From Verrucomicrobiota bacterium (GTDB lineage Bacteria > Verrucomicrobiota > Verrucomicrobiia > Opitutales > Coraliomargaritaceae): a stretch of 64,000 bases of DNA. The position numbers were made by a program, and so were the translations under genes. The stretch lies in contig JAACDB010000093.1 in NCBI GenBank assembly GCA_009937095.1, positions 1-64,000 on the forward strand, in the 5' to 3' direction. Of this stretch, positions 39,806 through 49,788 are shown piece by piece. Numbering within the stretch: position 1 is the stretch's first letter; each line of letters opens with the position of its first letter. The notes under the pieces were generated by a model. It worked only from the letters and a program-made list of their open reading frames with translations, was not told the origin of the DNA and did no database searches.

Positions 39806-40417
39806 ATGGAATCAAAGCAACCCGCTCCTGAGAAGTTAATTTTGGCCTCGGCCTCCCCGCGCCGGCGTGAACTGCTGGGTCGCCTGGGCTTGGAATTTGA
39901 AGTGCAGGTGGCTCCCGTGGTGGAATCCGAGTGCACCGAGCGCGGCCCCGAATGGATGGTTGCGCACAATGCCGCCTTGAAGGCGGATGCGGTGGCGGCA
40001 ACCGTGGGTAACTGTTTGGTTCTGGGTTCCGACACCACGGTGGCGGTGGACGGTGTGGTTTTAGGCAAGCCCCGGGATCGTGCGGAAGCGAGACGGATGC
40101 TGGAATTGCTCTCCGGGCGCGTGCATGTGGTGTACACGGCGGTGGCTTTGCGTTGGGTTTCCGGGGACTATTGCTGTGATTTTGTGGAGGCCAGTGAAGT
40201 GCGGTTTAAGGATTTGGAGGCGGCCGTCATCGAGCGGTATCATCGTCTTGTTGATCCCATGGACAAGGCGGGGGCGTACGGAATTCAAGAAGGGCGTGAA
40301 ATGATTATCGATAGCGTGAAAGGGTCAGTGGAAAATGTCATGGGCTTGCCTATTCAGCGTTTGGGTGACATTTTAAGGGAACAGGGCTTTGATTTTAAGC
40401 TCTCAATGCTTGAGTAG
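39806..40417 (+). CDS. maf: Maf-family nucleotide pyrophosphatase
   Basis: 203 residues. [22 protein letters not shown] is the Maf N-terminal signature, with [17 protein letters not shown] holding the catalytic Asp and [17 protein letters not shown] the third block. Maf proteins hydrolyse non-canonical or dTTP/UTP nucleotides. Start ATG 39806, about 70 bp from divergent nadE. The TonB-like gene follows after 10 bp, so the two may be co-transcribed. Confidence 0.94.
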   Translation: MESKQPAPEKLILASASPRRRELLGRLGLEFEVQVAPVVESECTERGPEWMVAHNAALKADAVAATVGNCLVLGSDTTVAVDGVVLGKPRDRAEARRMLELLSGRVHVVYTAVALRWVSGDYCCDFVEASEVRFKDLEAAVIERYHRLVDPMDKAGAYGIQEGREMIIDSVKGSVENVMGLPIQRLGDILREQGFDFKLSMLE

Positions 40418-40427
40418 TCACTGAGTT

Positions 40428-41495
40428 ATGTCGGTTCGCGAATCAGTAGTAGGCGCATCCAATGCTTATTTAGCTCCGGAAGGTAAACCGGGGAGCCTTT
40501 CTCTGTGGGCTTTTGTACTATCGGTGTTCTTGCACCTGATTTTGCTTTATTGTCTTCCCGAGCGCCTGTTGCCGGTGGCGTCGGAAATGAGTGAAGCATT
40601 ACCAGAAGTTTTGGAGTTGGAATTACTTAAGGTTAAGCCGGAAGACATGCGTTTCGTGGAGGCAAATCCTGACGTGCCGGATAATACCCCTGACGAATCG
40701 CGGAACTATTCCTTTCGGAATCAACAGGCAGCAGACGAAAGTCCCGCTCCTTTGACCGGTGAAAACAAACCGCGCGTGGAAGGGCTTGAGCAGTCGCAGA
40801 AAATTCTGGAGGGGCAACTGGCGAGCTCGCCGGTGCTGCCGCAAACGCCAAGCAGGCAGATGAGCGAGGAGCCGGTTCAGCTTGCGAGGGCGGTGCCGCT
40901 TCCGCCAAAAGGGCGCGAGATGCCGGAATTTTTGAAACAAACGACCTTGCCGAATGCTGGCGATCAAGGGAGTGCTTTGTTGGATGAGCTGGTCGCCGAG
41001 GCTGCGGGAGAACTGGAGGGGGCGCTGCATGTGTTTGACCCCAAAGAGGCGAATGTTGCTGAGGCAGCGGATGCTAGCGGGCTACCGACAGGAGCCAAAC
41101 CTCGACCGCGTTTGGATCCGAAGCTGGTTATGGGGCCGTTAATGGAAAGCGCCGGTGGTGCTTCGCGCCGAGGGAAGATTGCAATTGATGCGACTTTCAG
41201 CGAGTTTGGGGAGTATCAACAGCAGTTCTTTGCGGCGGTGGTCACGGGTTGGTATCAGGATATTGATTACTATCAACCGATTGATATCAATGCCCGCGTA
41301 CTGGTTGAATTTACCATGCATGCTGATGGTACGGTTAAGGATGTGAAGGCAAAGCAATCCAATGCGACCAAGATTGCTAAAATCATTTGTGAGAACGCCA
41401 TTTCCAAGCCTCGGGAATTTCGTCCCTGGACAAAGGAAATGATTGAGGTTTACGGGGAAGCGCGAACACTAACGGTGCTATTTATCTATCAGTGA
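40428..41495 (+). CDS. TonB-like energy transducer
   Basis: 355 residues. Short cytoplasmic N-terminus, one membrane helix (about 24-45, LSLWAFVLSVFLHLILLYC), then a long Pro/Glu-rich periplasmic linker and a C-terminal domain of about 90 residues (INARVLVEFTMHADGTVKDVKA ... [11 protein letters not shown]) with the beta-strand/alpha-helix order of TonB C-terminal domains. It would couple the proton gradient to outer-membrane receptors. No ExbB/ExbD genes lie nearby. The stop overlaps the next start in GTGA. Confidence 0.75.
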   Translation: MSVRESVVGASNAYLAPEGKPGSLSLWAFVLSVFLHLILLYCLPERLLPVASEMSEALPEVLELELLKVKPEDMRFVEANPDVPDNTPDESRNYSFRNQQAADESPAPLTGENKPRVEGLEQSQKILEGQLASSPVLPQTPSRQMSEEPVQLARAVPLPPKGREMPEFLKQTTLPNAGDQGSALLDELVAEAAGELEGALHVFDPKEANVAEAADASGLPTGAKPRPRLDPKLVMGPLMESAGGASRRGKIAIDATFSEFGEYQQQFFAAVVTGWYQDIDYYQPIDINARVLVEFTMHADGTVKDVKAKQSNATKIAKIICENAISKPREFRPWTKEMIEVYGEARTLTVLFIYQ

Positions 41496-42334
41496 AATCT
41501 AAAAAAACAGACTTGGAGTATTTGCCGCTGGGTAAAGGGGTGCGGATTATCGATTGTAACGAGGATGGATTGCTGGCACTTGAAAAACCTGCAGGTTTGA
41601 TGTCGCACCCAAATAAACGTGAAGATGAGAAGCGGTCTTTGCTGAATGCGTTCTATGATTTGAATGAAGAGTGCTACCGCTGGAAGGACGCAGGCGGTCA
41701 GGAGCATCGGGTTGATTTGGTTCACCGTCTGGATTCGGCAACCTCTGGGGTTATGCTGCTGTCCCTCAACGAGACCCTGACGCCTGTTATAAAAGAGGCC
41801 TTTGCGCATCATACTGTTTCGAAGATATACTATGCCCTTGTGAAGGGAGTGCCTAAACACACCGGAGGTATCTGGGAGGATCGCCTGATGAAGGATACCA
41901 AAAACGGAAAACGAATCATCCGGAACGCCATTTCCTACAGGGCCAAGGCACGATATCAATTGATCCGGGAAGCGGTGGGAGGGTTTCCGCTCACGCTGAT
42001 AAAACTGATGCCGGTAACCGGGCGGACGCACCAATTGCGAATTCAATGCCGCAGGCATAAAATACCGATTCTTGGAGACCGAACCTATGGCAGTTTCAGT
42101 TTCAACCATGATGTTAAACAGGAAACAGGAATCAAGCGCATGATGTTGCATGCGAATGAAATTTTAATGAGTTATCGCTTTAAGGGTCAGCTCAGGGAGG
42201 TAGCGGTGTGCTCAGAATTACCGATCGAGTTCGATGCTTTATTGGACTTCAGACCCGGGATGGAGATGGGTGCGCTGCTTGAACAGAAGACCATGCGTAG
42301 TGTCAGTTCAAGAGTGGGACGTTTTCGCCAATAA
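41492..42334 (+). CDS. RluA-family 23S rRNA pseudouridine synthase
   Basis: 280 residues. The catalytic motif [15 protein letters not shown] (Asp about 76), plus [22 protein letters not shown] and ILGDRTYGS are the RluA/RluC/RluD set. No N-terminal S4 domain is seen; the protein starts at [30 protein letters not shown]. Initiates at GTG 41492, overlapping the TonB-like stop, so translation is coupled. The modified uridine is not determined. Confidence 0.9.
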   Translation: MKSKKTDLEYLPLGKGVRIIDCNEDGLLALEKPAGLMSHPNKREDEKRSLLNAFYDLNEECYRWKDAGGQEHRVDLVHRLDSATSGVMLLSLNETLTPVIKEAFAHHTVSKIYYALVKGVPKHTGGIWEDRLMKDTKNGKRIIRNAISYRAKARYQLIREAVGGFPLTLIKLMPVTGRTHQLRIQCRRHKIPILGDRTYGSFSFNHDVKQETGIKRMMLHANEILMSYRFKGQLREVAVCSELPIEFDALLDFRPGMEMGALLEQKTMRSVSSRVGRFRQ

Positions 42335-42405
42335 GCGCGAGTATTTGCCAAAAAGAAAATAGAACACATATTAGTGCAATTAGAACAAAGATCCCGGAAT
42401 TCTGT

Positions 42406-43635
42406 ATGGTATATAAAAATTTTGATATTGAGGCAGTTCGTGCCGACTTTCCGATTTTAGGTCGGGAGCTGGGTGGGCATCCGCTCACCTATCTGGATAA
42501 TGCTGCGACCGCTCAAAAACCGCAGTCGGTGATTGAGGCCTTGCGACGTTATTATGCGCATGAGAATGCCAACATTCACCGCGGGGTTCATTATTTGAGC
42601 GAACATTTGACCGAGGCCTATGAGGAAACCCGCTCGATGGTCGCCAATTTTATTGGCGCCAAAGATGCGGCTGAAGTGATCTTTACGCGTGGGGCGACAG
42701 AGAGCATCAACCTCATCGCGCAGGGGTTCACGGAGTCCATCTTGAAGCAAGGTGATGAAATCCTGATTACCCACATGGAGCACCATGCGAATATCGTGCC
42801 TTGGCAGATTGCCGCTGAAAAATCGGGCGCGAAGCTCAAGGTCGTTCCGGTGTTGGCAGATGGTTCACTGGATATGGAAGCGGTGCCGGCGCTTTTGAAT
42901 GAACGGACCCGTATTTTTGCCTTTGTGCATACCTCCAACACTCTGGGTACGATTAATCCGGCAGTAGAATTGATCGAGATGGCGCATGCCAGAAATATCC
43001 CCGTTTTGCTGGACGGTTCTCAAGTGGTACCGCACGCGCAGGTGGATGTCAGTGAGTTGGACTGCGATTTTTTTGTCTTTTCGGGCCACAAATTGTTTGG
43101 GCCAACCGGGATTGGAGTGCTCTGGGGCAAACGTGAATGGCTCGAACGTCTGCCGCCCTACCAAAGTGGAGGGGACATGATTGAGCGTGTGGATTTTGAG
43201 GGAACGACATTCAAGGGCTTGCCGGGTAAATTTGAGGCGGGTACCCCACACATTGCGGGCGTGATCGGTCTGGGAGCCGCGATTAAGTATTTAAAAGGGC
43301 TCGACCGCACGGCAGCGCTCGCTCACGAGCAAAAGCTTCTGGAGGTTGCAACAAAAGGCCTGCTGGAAGTGCCGGGTTTGAGCATCTTTGGAACGGCTCC
43401 AGAAAAGGCCTCGGTGTTGTCTTTTGTGATCGAGGGGCTGCACCCTCACGATATCGGAACCTTCCTGAATGCAGACGGCATAGCCATCAGAGCCGGACAT
43501 CACTGTACCCAGCCATTGCTTAAGGAATTTGGCTTTGCAGCAACCGCCCGTGCATCCTTTGCCTTTTATAATTCTCTTGAAGAGGTCGAACGGCTTGTCG
43601 CAGCAGTACACAAACTCCGCAAATTTTTCGGCTGA
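42406..43635 (+). CDS. sufS: cysteine desulfurase SufS
   Basis: 409 residues. PLP enzyme that frees sulfur from cysteine for Fe-S cluster assembly. Seen: [30 protein letters not shown], the PLP-Lys in [19 protein letters not shown], and the active-site Cys loop [12 protein letters not shown] (group II type). It is followed after 23 bp by sufU, its sulfur acceptor. No sufBCD genes are in this window, so the scaffold must lie elsewhere. Given the many Fe-S clusters of ActB, demand is high. Confidence 0.95.
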   Translation: MVYKNFDIEAVRADFPILGRELGGHPLTYLDNAATAQKPQSVIEALRRYYAHENANIHRGVHYLSEHLTEAYEETRSMVANFIGAKDAAEVIFTRGATESINLIAQGFTESILKQGDEILITHMEHHANIVPWQIAAEKSGAKLKVVPVLADGSLDMEAVPALLNERTRIFAFVHTSNTLGTINPAVELIEMAHARNIPVLLDGSQVVPHAQVDVSELDCDFFVFSGHKLFGPTGIGVLWGKREWLERLPPYQSGGDMIERVDFEGTTFKGLPGKFEAGTPHIAGVIGLGAAIKYLKGLDRTAALAHEQKLLEVATKGLLEVPGLSIFGTAPEKASVLSFVIEGLHPHDIGTFLNADGIAIRAGHHCTQPLLKEFGFAATARASFAFYNSLEEVERLVAAVHKLRKFFG

Positions 43636-43658
43636 GCGCCCTTAACTGCGCGTAAAAA

Positions 43659-44084
43659 ATGAAAAAAGATACGGAATCCTTGCGCCAGTTGTATCAGGCC
43701 ACCATCCTCGATCATAACAAGAATCCGCGTCATTTCGGAGTGTTGCCCGAATATACCGAAACAATTGAAGGTTACAATCCTCTCTGCGGAGACAAAGTCA
43801 CTTTTTATCTGAAGCGAGTAGAGGGGAAACTGGAAGCAGCCACATTTGAATGTGCCGCCTGTGCGATTTGCAAGGCCAGTGCTTCCATGCTCCTCGAATT
43901 GGCGATGCGTGATAACTTTTGTAGCTACAAAGAATTGCATGCTACTGGCTTGGGGCTGCTTGACGGTTCTCAGTCGGACGCGGGTAAAGCTATTACCGAA
44001 CTGGATGCCTTGGGTGGAATCCGTAGTTTCCCTTCACGAATCGCCTGCGCGCGGCTTGCCTGGGACACGCTCAAGCCAGATTGA
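43659..44084 (+). CDS. sufU: SufU-type Fe-S assembly sulfur transfer protein
   Basis: 141 residues. Zn-binding/sulfur-accepting Cys positions are visible: GYNPLCGDKVTF (Cys and Asp of the first site), ECAACAICKASASMLLELA and IACARLAWDTL. The extra loop before the last Cys is the SufU feature rather than IscU. It takes persulfide from SufS. Start ATG 43659. Confidence 0.92.
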   Translation: MKKDTESLRQLYQATILDHNKNPRHFGVLPEYTETIEGYNPLCGDKVTFYLKRVEGKLEAATFECAACAICKASASMLLELAMRDNFCSYKELHATGLGLLDGSQSDAGKAITELDALGGIRSFPSRIACARLAWDTLKPD

Positions 44085-44237
44085 TATCGGGCGTGGGTGA
44101 TTGGAGCTGAGGTGATAATGGTAGTCCTTTTTAGTAATATTTTTATTACTAGTTATTGACACCATTAATTATAAGTATAAATACTGTATAAGTAAAATTT
44201 GTTAATTCCAAATTAATCTTTGGCATGTGTATGCTCT

Positions 44238-44830
44238 ATGAAAAATGCTATCAATAAGATTTTAGAAATCAACGGGATCGTTAAATCCCTGAATCCCGCC
44301 CTACAAGAACGCGCTTCAGATGTCCTTATAAAGATGGCTTTTGGGAATTTACTTCAGGAAGCAAATCGGACCGCAGTACCTAAGAAGCGTAGTCCAAAGC
44401 TGGAGTTGCACATGCGAATGCCATCATTAATCGTCCGCCTTTCTTTAATGGACATGAGCACGACCGCTTAAAGGACAATGTTCACTTGATCGTTGCTTGG
44501 TTTTATTCCCGCTTTGGACTCTTCCCGGTTGAAACAAAGTTAGTGCGGGAAACCGCAGATCATATGGGTTTGGTCATTCCCAATCGTCCTGACAACACTA
44601 TGCGACAGGCAAAATGCAAGGGACAGACTTTATACAAGCATGTGGGTGGAGGATGGCAATTAACCCCGTTGGGCGAGCGGTATGTTCAGCAGCGCTATGA
44701 AGTAAAACGAGGTAATGCTATCTTTAAGGAGGAGGCCGTTTTTGAAGACGTATTGGTTGACTGCCAACCCAACAAGGAGGATGCGGATGAAGTCGCGCTC
44801 CCTCGTCCTATTGTACAGGTGCAAAACTGA
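44238..44830 (+). pseudogene. uncharacterised gene split by a one-base frameshift
   Basis: Two partial frames, 44238-44471 (MKNAINKILEINGIVK ...) and 44486-44830, join into one protein of about 198 residues if a single A is restored at 44396-44398 (CCA-AAG-CTG to CCA-AAA-GCT). In the restored frame the sequence reads AGVAHANAIINRPPFFNGHE and continues into VHLIVAWFYSRFGLFPVET. The C-terminal part has HVGGGWQLTPLGERYVQQRY, a winged-helix-like ending; I do not recognise the family. It lies in an AT-richer area after sufU (44130-44237 is a low-GC leader). A recent loss of function or a base missed in sequencing are both possible. Confidence 0.65.
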
Positions 44831-44875
44831 GACCTATCGGTTTATCGTATCCCTGCGCGGAGGCTACTCAGGGTC

Positions 44876-45910
44876 TTAAAAGTCGACTTCCAGTGTGACG
44901 CTAATATTGAGAAAGGTAATTTCTCCCATGGATTGGCATTCTCTGAAGGCACTGACGCCGTGCATGCTGGCTAATTCCTCGCCGAGTTGTAGCACTTTTT
45001 CCTGACTTGAGATGTGATCGGCGCACATGCAGGTGCGTAAGGCATTGATACGGTCCATGACAAAATTAAGGCGACGTTTAATCAAAGAACGCTCCTCGTT
45101 TTGATACTGAAGGCTGGTTTGAACATTAATAAGTTCGGTGCAAAGTTCGACGACGGGTAGGTTGTTCTTGAAGAATTGTGGCAGATATAGCGAACGCCGC
45201 CCCTCGTAGCATTGTTGGTCAAAATCAATGGCGCGTACGCGGTATTGGTTTTGCTCGAAATCGGGGGTCACTTCGACCACGTAGTTATAAGCCCGCATAT
45301 CGCCCAGTAATCGAACGAAGCAACGCTCGTTAAACTTGATGAATTCCTTCGCCAACCGTACCGAGTGCAGGTCATGGCGGGGGAGATAGTCGCGAATAAA
45401 ATCATCACCGGGTACGCCGATAATATGTTCCTCGATCAGGGTATCGCCACAGACCATGAAGTTAATATCATTCGGTGAGAGGAGTTCTTCCAGCTCCAAG
45501 CCATAGACCCGCGAGGCGTCAGCTTTTTTGACATAGAAGTAATCATGGTTGTCGTTGTGTTGATTTACGACGCGAACGCGCATAGGCTTAGTGTTGCCAA
45601 AGGTGCAGTAGTCGACCCGATCAATATATAAATTTCCGAGGACACGTTCATCACCGTCGGAGCGCAGCATTACATAAATGCGTTTTAAGCCCTCGTAGAG
45701 TTCTTGGCCGTATTGCCGTTCATACATCAGGGTGAGCCAGAGGGTATCATTTCCGTCTTTATCGATGAGCGGGTAGGTCTCCTCGTACTGGAGCATGTCC
45801 TCATAAATTACGGGCAGCTCACGGGCACGCCTAAAACCACTGAGGTATTCCCGGAACTGGTCATTGATCGGGAAAAAGAGCTTCCTTTGTTGGATGGCTT
45901 CTGTCGGCAT
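44876..45910 (-). CDS. uncharacterised protein with kinase-like motifs
   Basis: 344 residues, not assigned. It has no signal or membrane helix. Residues about 150-265 contain PNDINFMVCGDTLIEEHIIGVPGDDFI..., a His/Asn/Asp segment, LLGDMRAYNYVVEV, then VRAIDFDQQCYEGRRSLYLPQFF. The IDFDQQ stretch recalls the metal-binding DFD/DFG of protein-kinase-like folds (HipA or aminoglycoside kinase type), but no glycine-rich loop is clear. The last 80 residues are helical and Cys-rich (LRTCMCADHI). It stands alone on the minus strand between the frameshifted gene and the SRP RNA; its neighbours do not help. Confidence 0.72.
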   Translation of the reverse strand: MPTEAIQQRKLFFPINDQFREYLSGFRRARELPVIYEDMLQYEETYPLIDKDGNDTLWLTLMYERQYGQELYEGLKRIYVMLRSDGDERVLGNLYIDRVDYCTFGNTKPMRVRVVNQHNDNHDYFYVKKADASRVYGLELEELLSPNDINFMVCGDTLIEEHIIGVPGDDFIRDYLPRHDLHSVRLAKEFIKFNERCFVRLLGDMRAYNYVVEVTPDFEQNQYRVRAIDFDQQCYEGRRSLYLPQFFKNNLPVVELCTELINVQTSLQYQNEERSLIKRRLNFVMDRINALRTCMCADHISSQEKVLQLGEELASMHGVSAFRECQSMGEITFLNISVTLEVDF

Positions 45911-45994
45911 GTGTTAAGACAAACAGAGGGATGGCGGGGCGCAAGTCCTATTGTAGGGTTGAGGTGCGAAGGAGCTTAGGGTTCTATCTCCATC

Positions 45995-46089
45995 GGCCGG
46001 GTCCTATGCAATGCCGGACAAGCGAACCCCGTCAGACCCGGAAGGGAGCAGCGGTAGTTTGATCCACATGTGCCGTAGGGTGCCTGGCC
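45995..46089 (+). ncRNA. ffs: signal recognition particle RNA (4.5S type)
   Basis: A small bacterial SRP RNA of about 95 nt. The universal apical sequence is visible in GTCAGACCCGGAAGGGAGCAGC (46031-46052), trimmed here to its conserved core GACCCGGAAGGGAGCAGC. The arms GGCCGGGTCC (45995-46004) and GTGCCTGGCC (46080-46089) close the hairpin, and a run of six T (46092-46097) follows. Lies just upstream of dnaX, a common neighbour. Confidence 0.94.
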
Positions 46090-46175
46090 ACTTTTTTGCC
46101 TTCTCCTCGCTTTAGCTATGCTTTTTCAGAAACCACTTGCCAGCGCCTCAGGTTGTCGGCTTTTCTATTAACTGC

Positions 46176-47321
46176 ATGGAGCAAGCTTATCAAGTTATCG
46201 CCCGCCGCTGGCGTCCCAAGCAGTTCGACGAATTAGTTGGGCAGGATCATATCGTCCAGACCCTGCGCAATGCCATCGAAAGCAAACGCATTGCCCATGC
46301 CTACCTCTTTGTGGGTCCTCGTGGAACCGGCAAGACCAGTTCTGCTCGTCTCTTTGCGAAATCGCTCAATGCCGAGGGTGGGCCCAGTGTCGCGCCCGAC
46401 AATGATTCTGAAATCAGCCAGGCCATCATGAATGGTTCCTGTATGGACGTCATTGAAATCGATGGAGCCTCCAATAACAGCGTCGATCAAGTGCGGGAAC
46501 TGCGCGAGGACTGCCAATACGCGCCTACCCAGTGCACTTATAAAATCTATATTATTGACGAGGTGCACATGCTCTCAACTGCGGCTTTCAACGCCCTTCT
46601 CAAGACCTTGGAAGAGCCGCCGTCCCACGTTATCTTTATTTTTGCGACAACGGAATCGCACAAGGTGCTTCCCACGATTGTCTCCCGATGCCAACGGTTT
46701 GAGTTTCGCCCCATTTCGGATGAGGTCATCGTAGAGAAACTAGCCACCATTGGAAAAGCAGAGGGCATCAAAGTAGCCCCCGAGGCTTTGGCGGCAGTGG
46801 CCCGGCTCGCCAATGGTGGAATGCGCGATTCACAATCGATTCTCGATCAAATGATTTCTTTCTGTGGCAAGGAAATCGCCGAGCAGGATGTTTTGGATGT
46901 CTATGGGCTGGTTTCTGCGGAGCGCATCACGCAGCTCGCGGGGGCATTGGGCACCTTGGACTTTGCGGCGATCATTGCAGCGGTGGATGTCTTTGTAAGT
47001 GAAGGTCGCGACTTGTATCGCATTTTGGTTGATTTGGAGGCCGAAGTGCGTCGCGTTTTATTGGATGCAATTCAAAATTCCGGAAGCTCTGACAAGCTGG
47101 GTGTGAGCCTGACGACAGAATCCCTCATGCGCATGCTGGATGCCTTGCATGCGGGCGGGGTAGGTGTTAAACGCGGCTTATCAGAAAAAGTCAATTTTGA
47201 GGTAGTGCTGTTGAAGGCTGCCGAGGAGTCGCGCTCACGGGCGATTGACACGGTACTCAAGCAATTGGCAGGCAGTGAGGGTGGTTCCTCCGATGCTACC
47301 GGTGACGAAAAAAAAAACTAA
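46176..47321 (+). CDS. dnaX: DNA polymerase III gamma/tau subunit, zero-frame product
   Basis: 381 residues from ATG 46176 ([17 protein letters not shown], the classical DnaX start; TTG 46137 adds 13 residues). AAA+ clamp-loader subunit: [11 protein letters not shown], Walker [35 protein letters not shown], Walker [11 protein letters not shown], sensor [16 protein letters not shown]. The Cys4 zinc module normally between the Walker A helix and EIDGASN is absent ([20 protein letters not shown]). The frame ends DEKKN-stop right after a run of ten A (47308-47317). A shift to -1 there opens about 110 more codons (next entry), so this would be a gamma-like short form. Confidence 0.95.
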   Translation: MEQAYQVIARRWRPKQFDELVGQDHIVQTLRNAIESKRIAHAYLFVGPRGTGKTSSARLFAKSLNAEGGPSVAPDNDSEISQAIMNGSCMDVIEIDGASNNSVDQVRELREDCQYAPTQCTYKIYIIDEVHMLSTAAFNALLKTLEEPPSHVIFIFATTESHKVLPTIVSRCQRFEFRPISDEVIVEKLATIGKAEGIKVAPEALAAVARLANGGMRDSQSILDQMISFCGKEIAEQDVLDVYGLVSAERITQLAGALGTLDFAAIIAAVDVFVSEGRDLYRILVDLEAEVRRVLLDAIQNSGSSDKLGVSLTTESLMRMLDALHAGGVGVKRGLSEKVNFEVVLLKAAEESRSRAIDTVLKQLAGSEGGSSDATGDEKKN

Positions 47322-47650
47322 ACCTGCGTGACCTGAATCTTCCGCCGCTGGTTGTACCCGGTGCGGATCCGGTGCGAAAAGAGGCAAAGGGTGCTGAGTC
47401 GCTTGTGGTTAAGGAAGCGCCCATTGAATATGCCGAGCTGGGCGAAGTGGATGAGTCCGTGGCATTGGAACCGCTTGAGGCAGCGCCAATACCTGAGGTT
47501 AATCAAGCGCCTTTGTTGCCAATGGAGGCTGCGGTTGAGAGAATCGGAAAGGCGGTACTCGATCATTTCAAAGAGCAATTTAACGGGAAACCTTCTGGGA
47601 TGCGACATGTCGATACTAAGGATCGGATATTTGAAAACGAAATTCAGTGA
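47318..47650 (+). CDS. dnaX: C-terminal extension of DnaX in the -1 frame after A10
   Basis: After the A run, the -1 frame is open with no stop until TGA 47648-47650, about 110 codons: [20 protein letters not shown], an acidic Pro/Val/Glu-rich linker, then a C-terminal segment [20 protein letters not shown] with a short tail. The composition (acidic linker plus helical end) is that of DnaX tau C-terminal regions, so the full product would be about 491 residues. It could be made by -1 ribosomal slippage or by polymerase stuttering on A10 to A11, or the true run may be A11. A separate start at 47372 is possible but less likely. Confidence 0.7.
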   Translation, partial: LNLRDLNLPPLVVPGADPVRKEAKGAESLVVKEAPIEYAELGEVDESVALEPLEAAPIPEVNQAPLLPMEAAVERIGKAVLDHFKEQFNGKPSGMRHVDTKDRIFENEIQ

Positions 47651-47681
47651 TAACAAGGGGAGTAAGTTTCAGTAAGCTATC

Positions 47682-48347
47682 ATGAAAAGTCATTCAGAGC
47701 GCATTCCTTCAGGTTTTGGGAAAGGGTGGAAATTTCTCCTTCCGGCACTTGGCTTAATCGGGCTAGTACTTATGGTAGTAGCAGTGGGGGACGAGCAATC
47801 CAGTTCAGGTAAAGCGACTGCAGGCAGTAAAACGGATGTATCTGCGTGCGCGAGTGCCTGTGCGCTGCCCTCACATGTCGATCTTTCCAGTGGCAAATTT
47901 CCTGTGCAGCACAGCGAGGAAGAATGGCGTGCCCGTCTCAATGAGCTACAATATAAAGTTGCTCGCGAGCAGGGTACGGAGCGCCCTTTTCAGAATCCCT
48001 ACCACGATAATAAAGCTACTGGCCTGTATCGCTGTATTGGTTGCGCCACTCCACTGTTCAGCAGCACCGATAAATTTGACTCAGGTACCGGATGGCCGAG
48101 TTTTTCAAAGCCCATTGACCCACGCACTTTAGGTGAACATCGCGATACGAGTTATGGCATGATTCGCATCGAGGTGCATTGCGCCGTTTGCGGTTCGCAT
48201 CAGGGGCATGTCTTTCCGGATGGCCCGGGTCCCGGGGGGCTGCGCTACTGCATCAATTCTGCTTCTCTGGACTTTGAAGCCGCCGATTCCGTAGAAGCCA
48301 TTTTAGAACTTGTTCGGGAGTGGTATGCTACGGCCTTGGCGGAATAG
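47682..48347 (+). CDS. msrB: peptide-methionine (R)-S-oxide reductase with membrane anchor
   Basis: 221 residues. An N-terminal helix (about 18-36, [19 protein letters not shown]) and a low-complexity linker anchor the MsrB domain (about 72-221): zinc CxxC pairs [11 protein letters not shown] and [26 protein letters not shown], and the catalytic Cys in [12 protein letters not shown]. It repairs oxidised methionine; the anchor and linker imply a periplasmic or extracytoplasmic location. Start ATG 47682; 60 bp before the phosphatase gene. Confidence 0.93.
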   Translation: MKSHSERIPSGFGKGWKFLLPALGLIGLVLMVVAVGDEQSSSGKATAGSKTDVSACASACALPSHVDLSSGKFPVQHSEEEWRARLNELQYKVAREQGTERPFQNPYHDNKATGLYRCIGCATPLFSSTDKFDSGTGWPSFSKPIDPRTLGEHRDTSYGMIRIEVHCAVCGSHQGHVFPDGPGPGGLRYCINSASLDFEAADSVEAILELVREWYATALAE

Positions 48348-48408
48348 GGAATGCCGATGGCGCAATTATTGAAATACCTCCATCGCCGCTTTCAATAGGG
48401 TTATTGGT

Positions 48409-49788
48409 ATGGCTAAAGTAAATAAAAACAGTCGTCGTAATTTTATCAAGGGTGCCAGTCTAACAGGTTTGGCTGGCATGTTTACTCATGCTTCGGTCGC
48501 GGCAGAGCCCAAGGTAGAACCGTCTGCTAAAAATTTGATTTTTTTAGTTGCTGACGGTATGGGCACCGGAACGCTTTCGCTGGCACATTACTGGCAGTTG
48601 AGAAATAAGGGGCGACCGCTCAACTGGATGCATCTACTAGAGCGGCGCGGGGTGCGGCGGGCTTTACAGGGGACTGCCTCTGCGAGTTCACCCGTGACGG
48701 ATTCAGCGGCGGCCGGTAGTGCTTGGGGTTGCGGGCAGCGTGTCAACAACGGCTCAATCAATATTAATCCAAGGGGGAAATCACTTGAGCCCCTTTTCGT
48801 GCGGGCAAAAAAGGCGGGGAAAGTGATCGGGTGCGTGAGCACCTGCCGTATAACACATGCCACTCCTGCTGCTTTCGTGGCAAATGTTGCGCACCGAGAT
48901 TCCGAGGATGTTATTGCGGAGCAGTACCTCGAGCGGGAGGTGGATGTTTTGCTTGGCGGCGGACGTCGTTATTTTGAATCCTCAACGGGTAACCGGATGG
49001 ATGCTTTTGTAAAGAAGGGGTATGCCATCAGTAAGACCTTGGGGGATTTGCAGGCGCTGTCTGGACAAGGCGGACCTTTGCTGGGTTTGTATACGGATGA
49101 CCACTTGCCTTACGCGCTGGATCGAGCACAGGATAGAGCCTTAGCAGAGATTCCAGGCTTAGAGATAATGTTTGAGGCAGCTTTGAGTCGGCTGTCCGAT
49201 AGCAGGGAGGGTTTCCTTTTGCAGGTAGAGGCCGGAAGAATAGATCACGCCGGACATGTCAACGACGGGGCGGCCATCTTGCACGAGCAACTGGAGTTTG
49301 ATCGTTGTATTGAGACCGCGCTTCAATTTTGTGAAAGGCATCCTGACACGCTCCTAATCGTTACCAGTGATCATGGCACGGGCGGATGTCAGCTCAATGG
49401 TGCAGGTGAGGCGTATAAGAACAGCGGGGCGGCGCTGGACGGGCTCAATTCCATGACCGCCAGTCTCGAGGCAATTGCCGGTGAGGTTAAGCGAACAGGG
49501 AGTCTCTATCGGGCTTATTTCAAATCGGTTACAGGGCTTGACCTGCCCGAGGAAAAAGTTGCCGTTTTCAATAAAGCATTTTTGGCAGGTGCAGAATACC
49601 CAGCGGGCTTATTGGCGGATACTTTTAAGGCAGAACTAGGCTTGTTGACTGCGGTGGGTTGGACTTCGCACAATCATACTGCCGAGCACGTTGAATTGGC
49701 TGCCATCGGGCCGGGGGCAAGCCTGATCCCTCCCTATCTCGAGAATTACCAACTCCATGGCCATATATGCCGTGCTCTGGGAATCTAG
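48409..49788 (+). CDS. alkaline phosphatase, Tat-exported
   Basis: 459 residues. A Tat signal NSRRNFIKGASLTGLAGM (about 6-23) is followed by the PhoA-type metal site LIFLVADGMGTGTLS, nucleophile Ser in SPVTDSAAAGSAWGCG (about 98), HATPAAFVANV, VEAGRIDHAGHVND, TSDHGTGGCQLNG and the C-terminal TSHNHTAEHVELAAIG. It hydrolyses phosphate monoesters in the periplasm. The family length and all metal residues fit. The stop overlaps the cysJ stop (minus strand) by 4 bp. Confidence 0.93.
   Translation: MAKVNKNSRRNFIKGASLTGLAGMFTHASVAAEPKVEPSAKNLIFLVADGMGTGTLSLAHYWQLRNKGRPLNWMHLLERRGVRRALQGTASASSPVTDSAAAGSAWGCGQRVNNGSININPRGKSLEPLFVRAKKAGKVIGCVSTCRITHATPAAFVANVAHRDSEDVIAEQYLEREVDVLLGGGRRYFESSTGNRMDAFVKKGYAISKTLGDLQALSGQGGPLLGLYTDDHLPYALDRAQDRALAEIPGLEIMFEAALSRLSDSREGFLLQVEAGRIDHAGHVNDGAAILHEQLEFDRCIETALQFCERHPDTLLIVTSDHGTGGCQLNGAGEAYKNSGAALDGLNSMTASLEAIAGEVKRTGSLYRAYFKSVTGLDLPEEKVAVFNKAFLAGAEYPAGLLADTFKAELGLLTAVGWTSHNHTAEHVELAAIGPGASLIPPYLENYQLHGHICRALGI

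Noticed and set aside
47372-47650. An independent gene for the 92-residue frame after dnaX
   Set aside because: It is in the -1 frame of dnaX, open right back to the A10 run, and lacks its own ribosome site, so it is better read as the DnaX C-terminus.
48369-48397. Inverted repeat ATTGAAA...TTTCAAT between msrB and the phosphatase gene
   Set aside because: Short stem without a T run; not enough to call a terminator.
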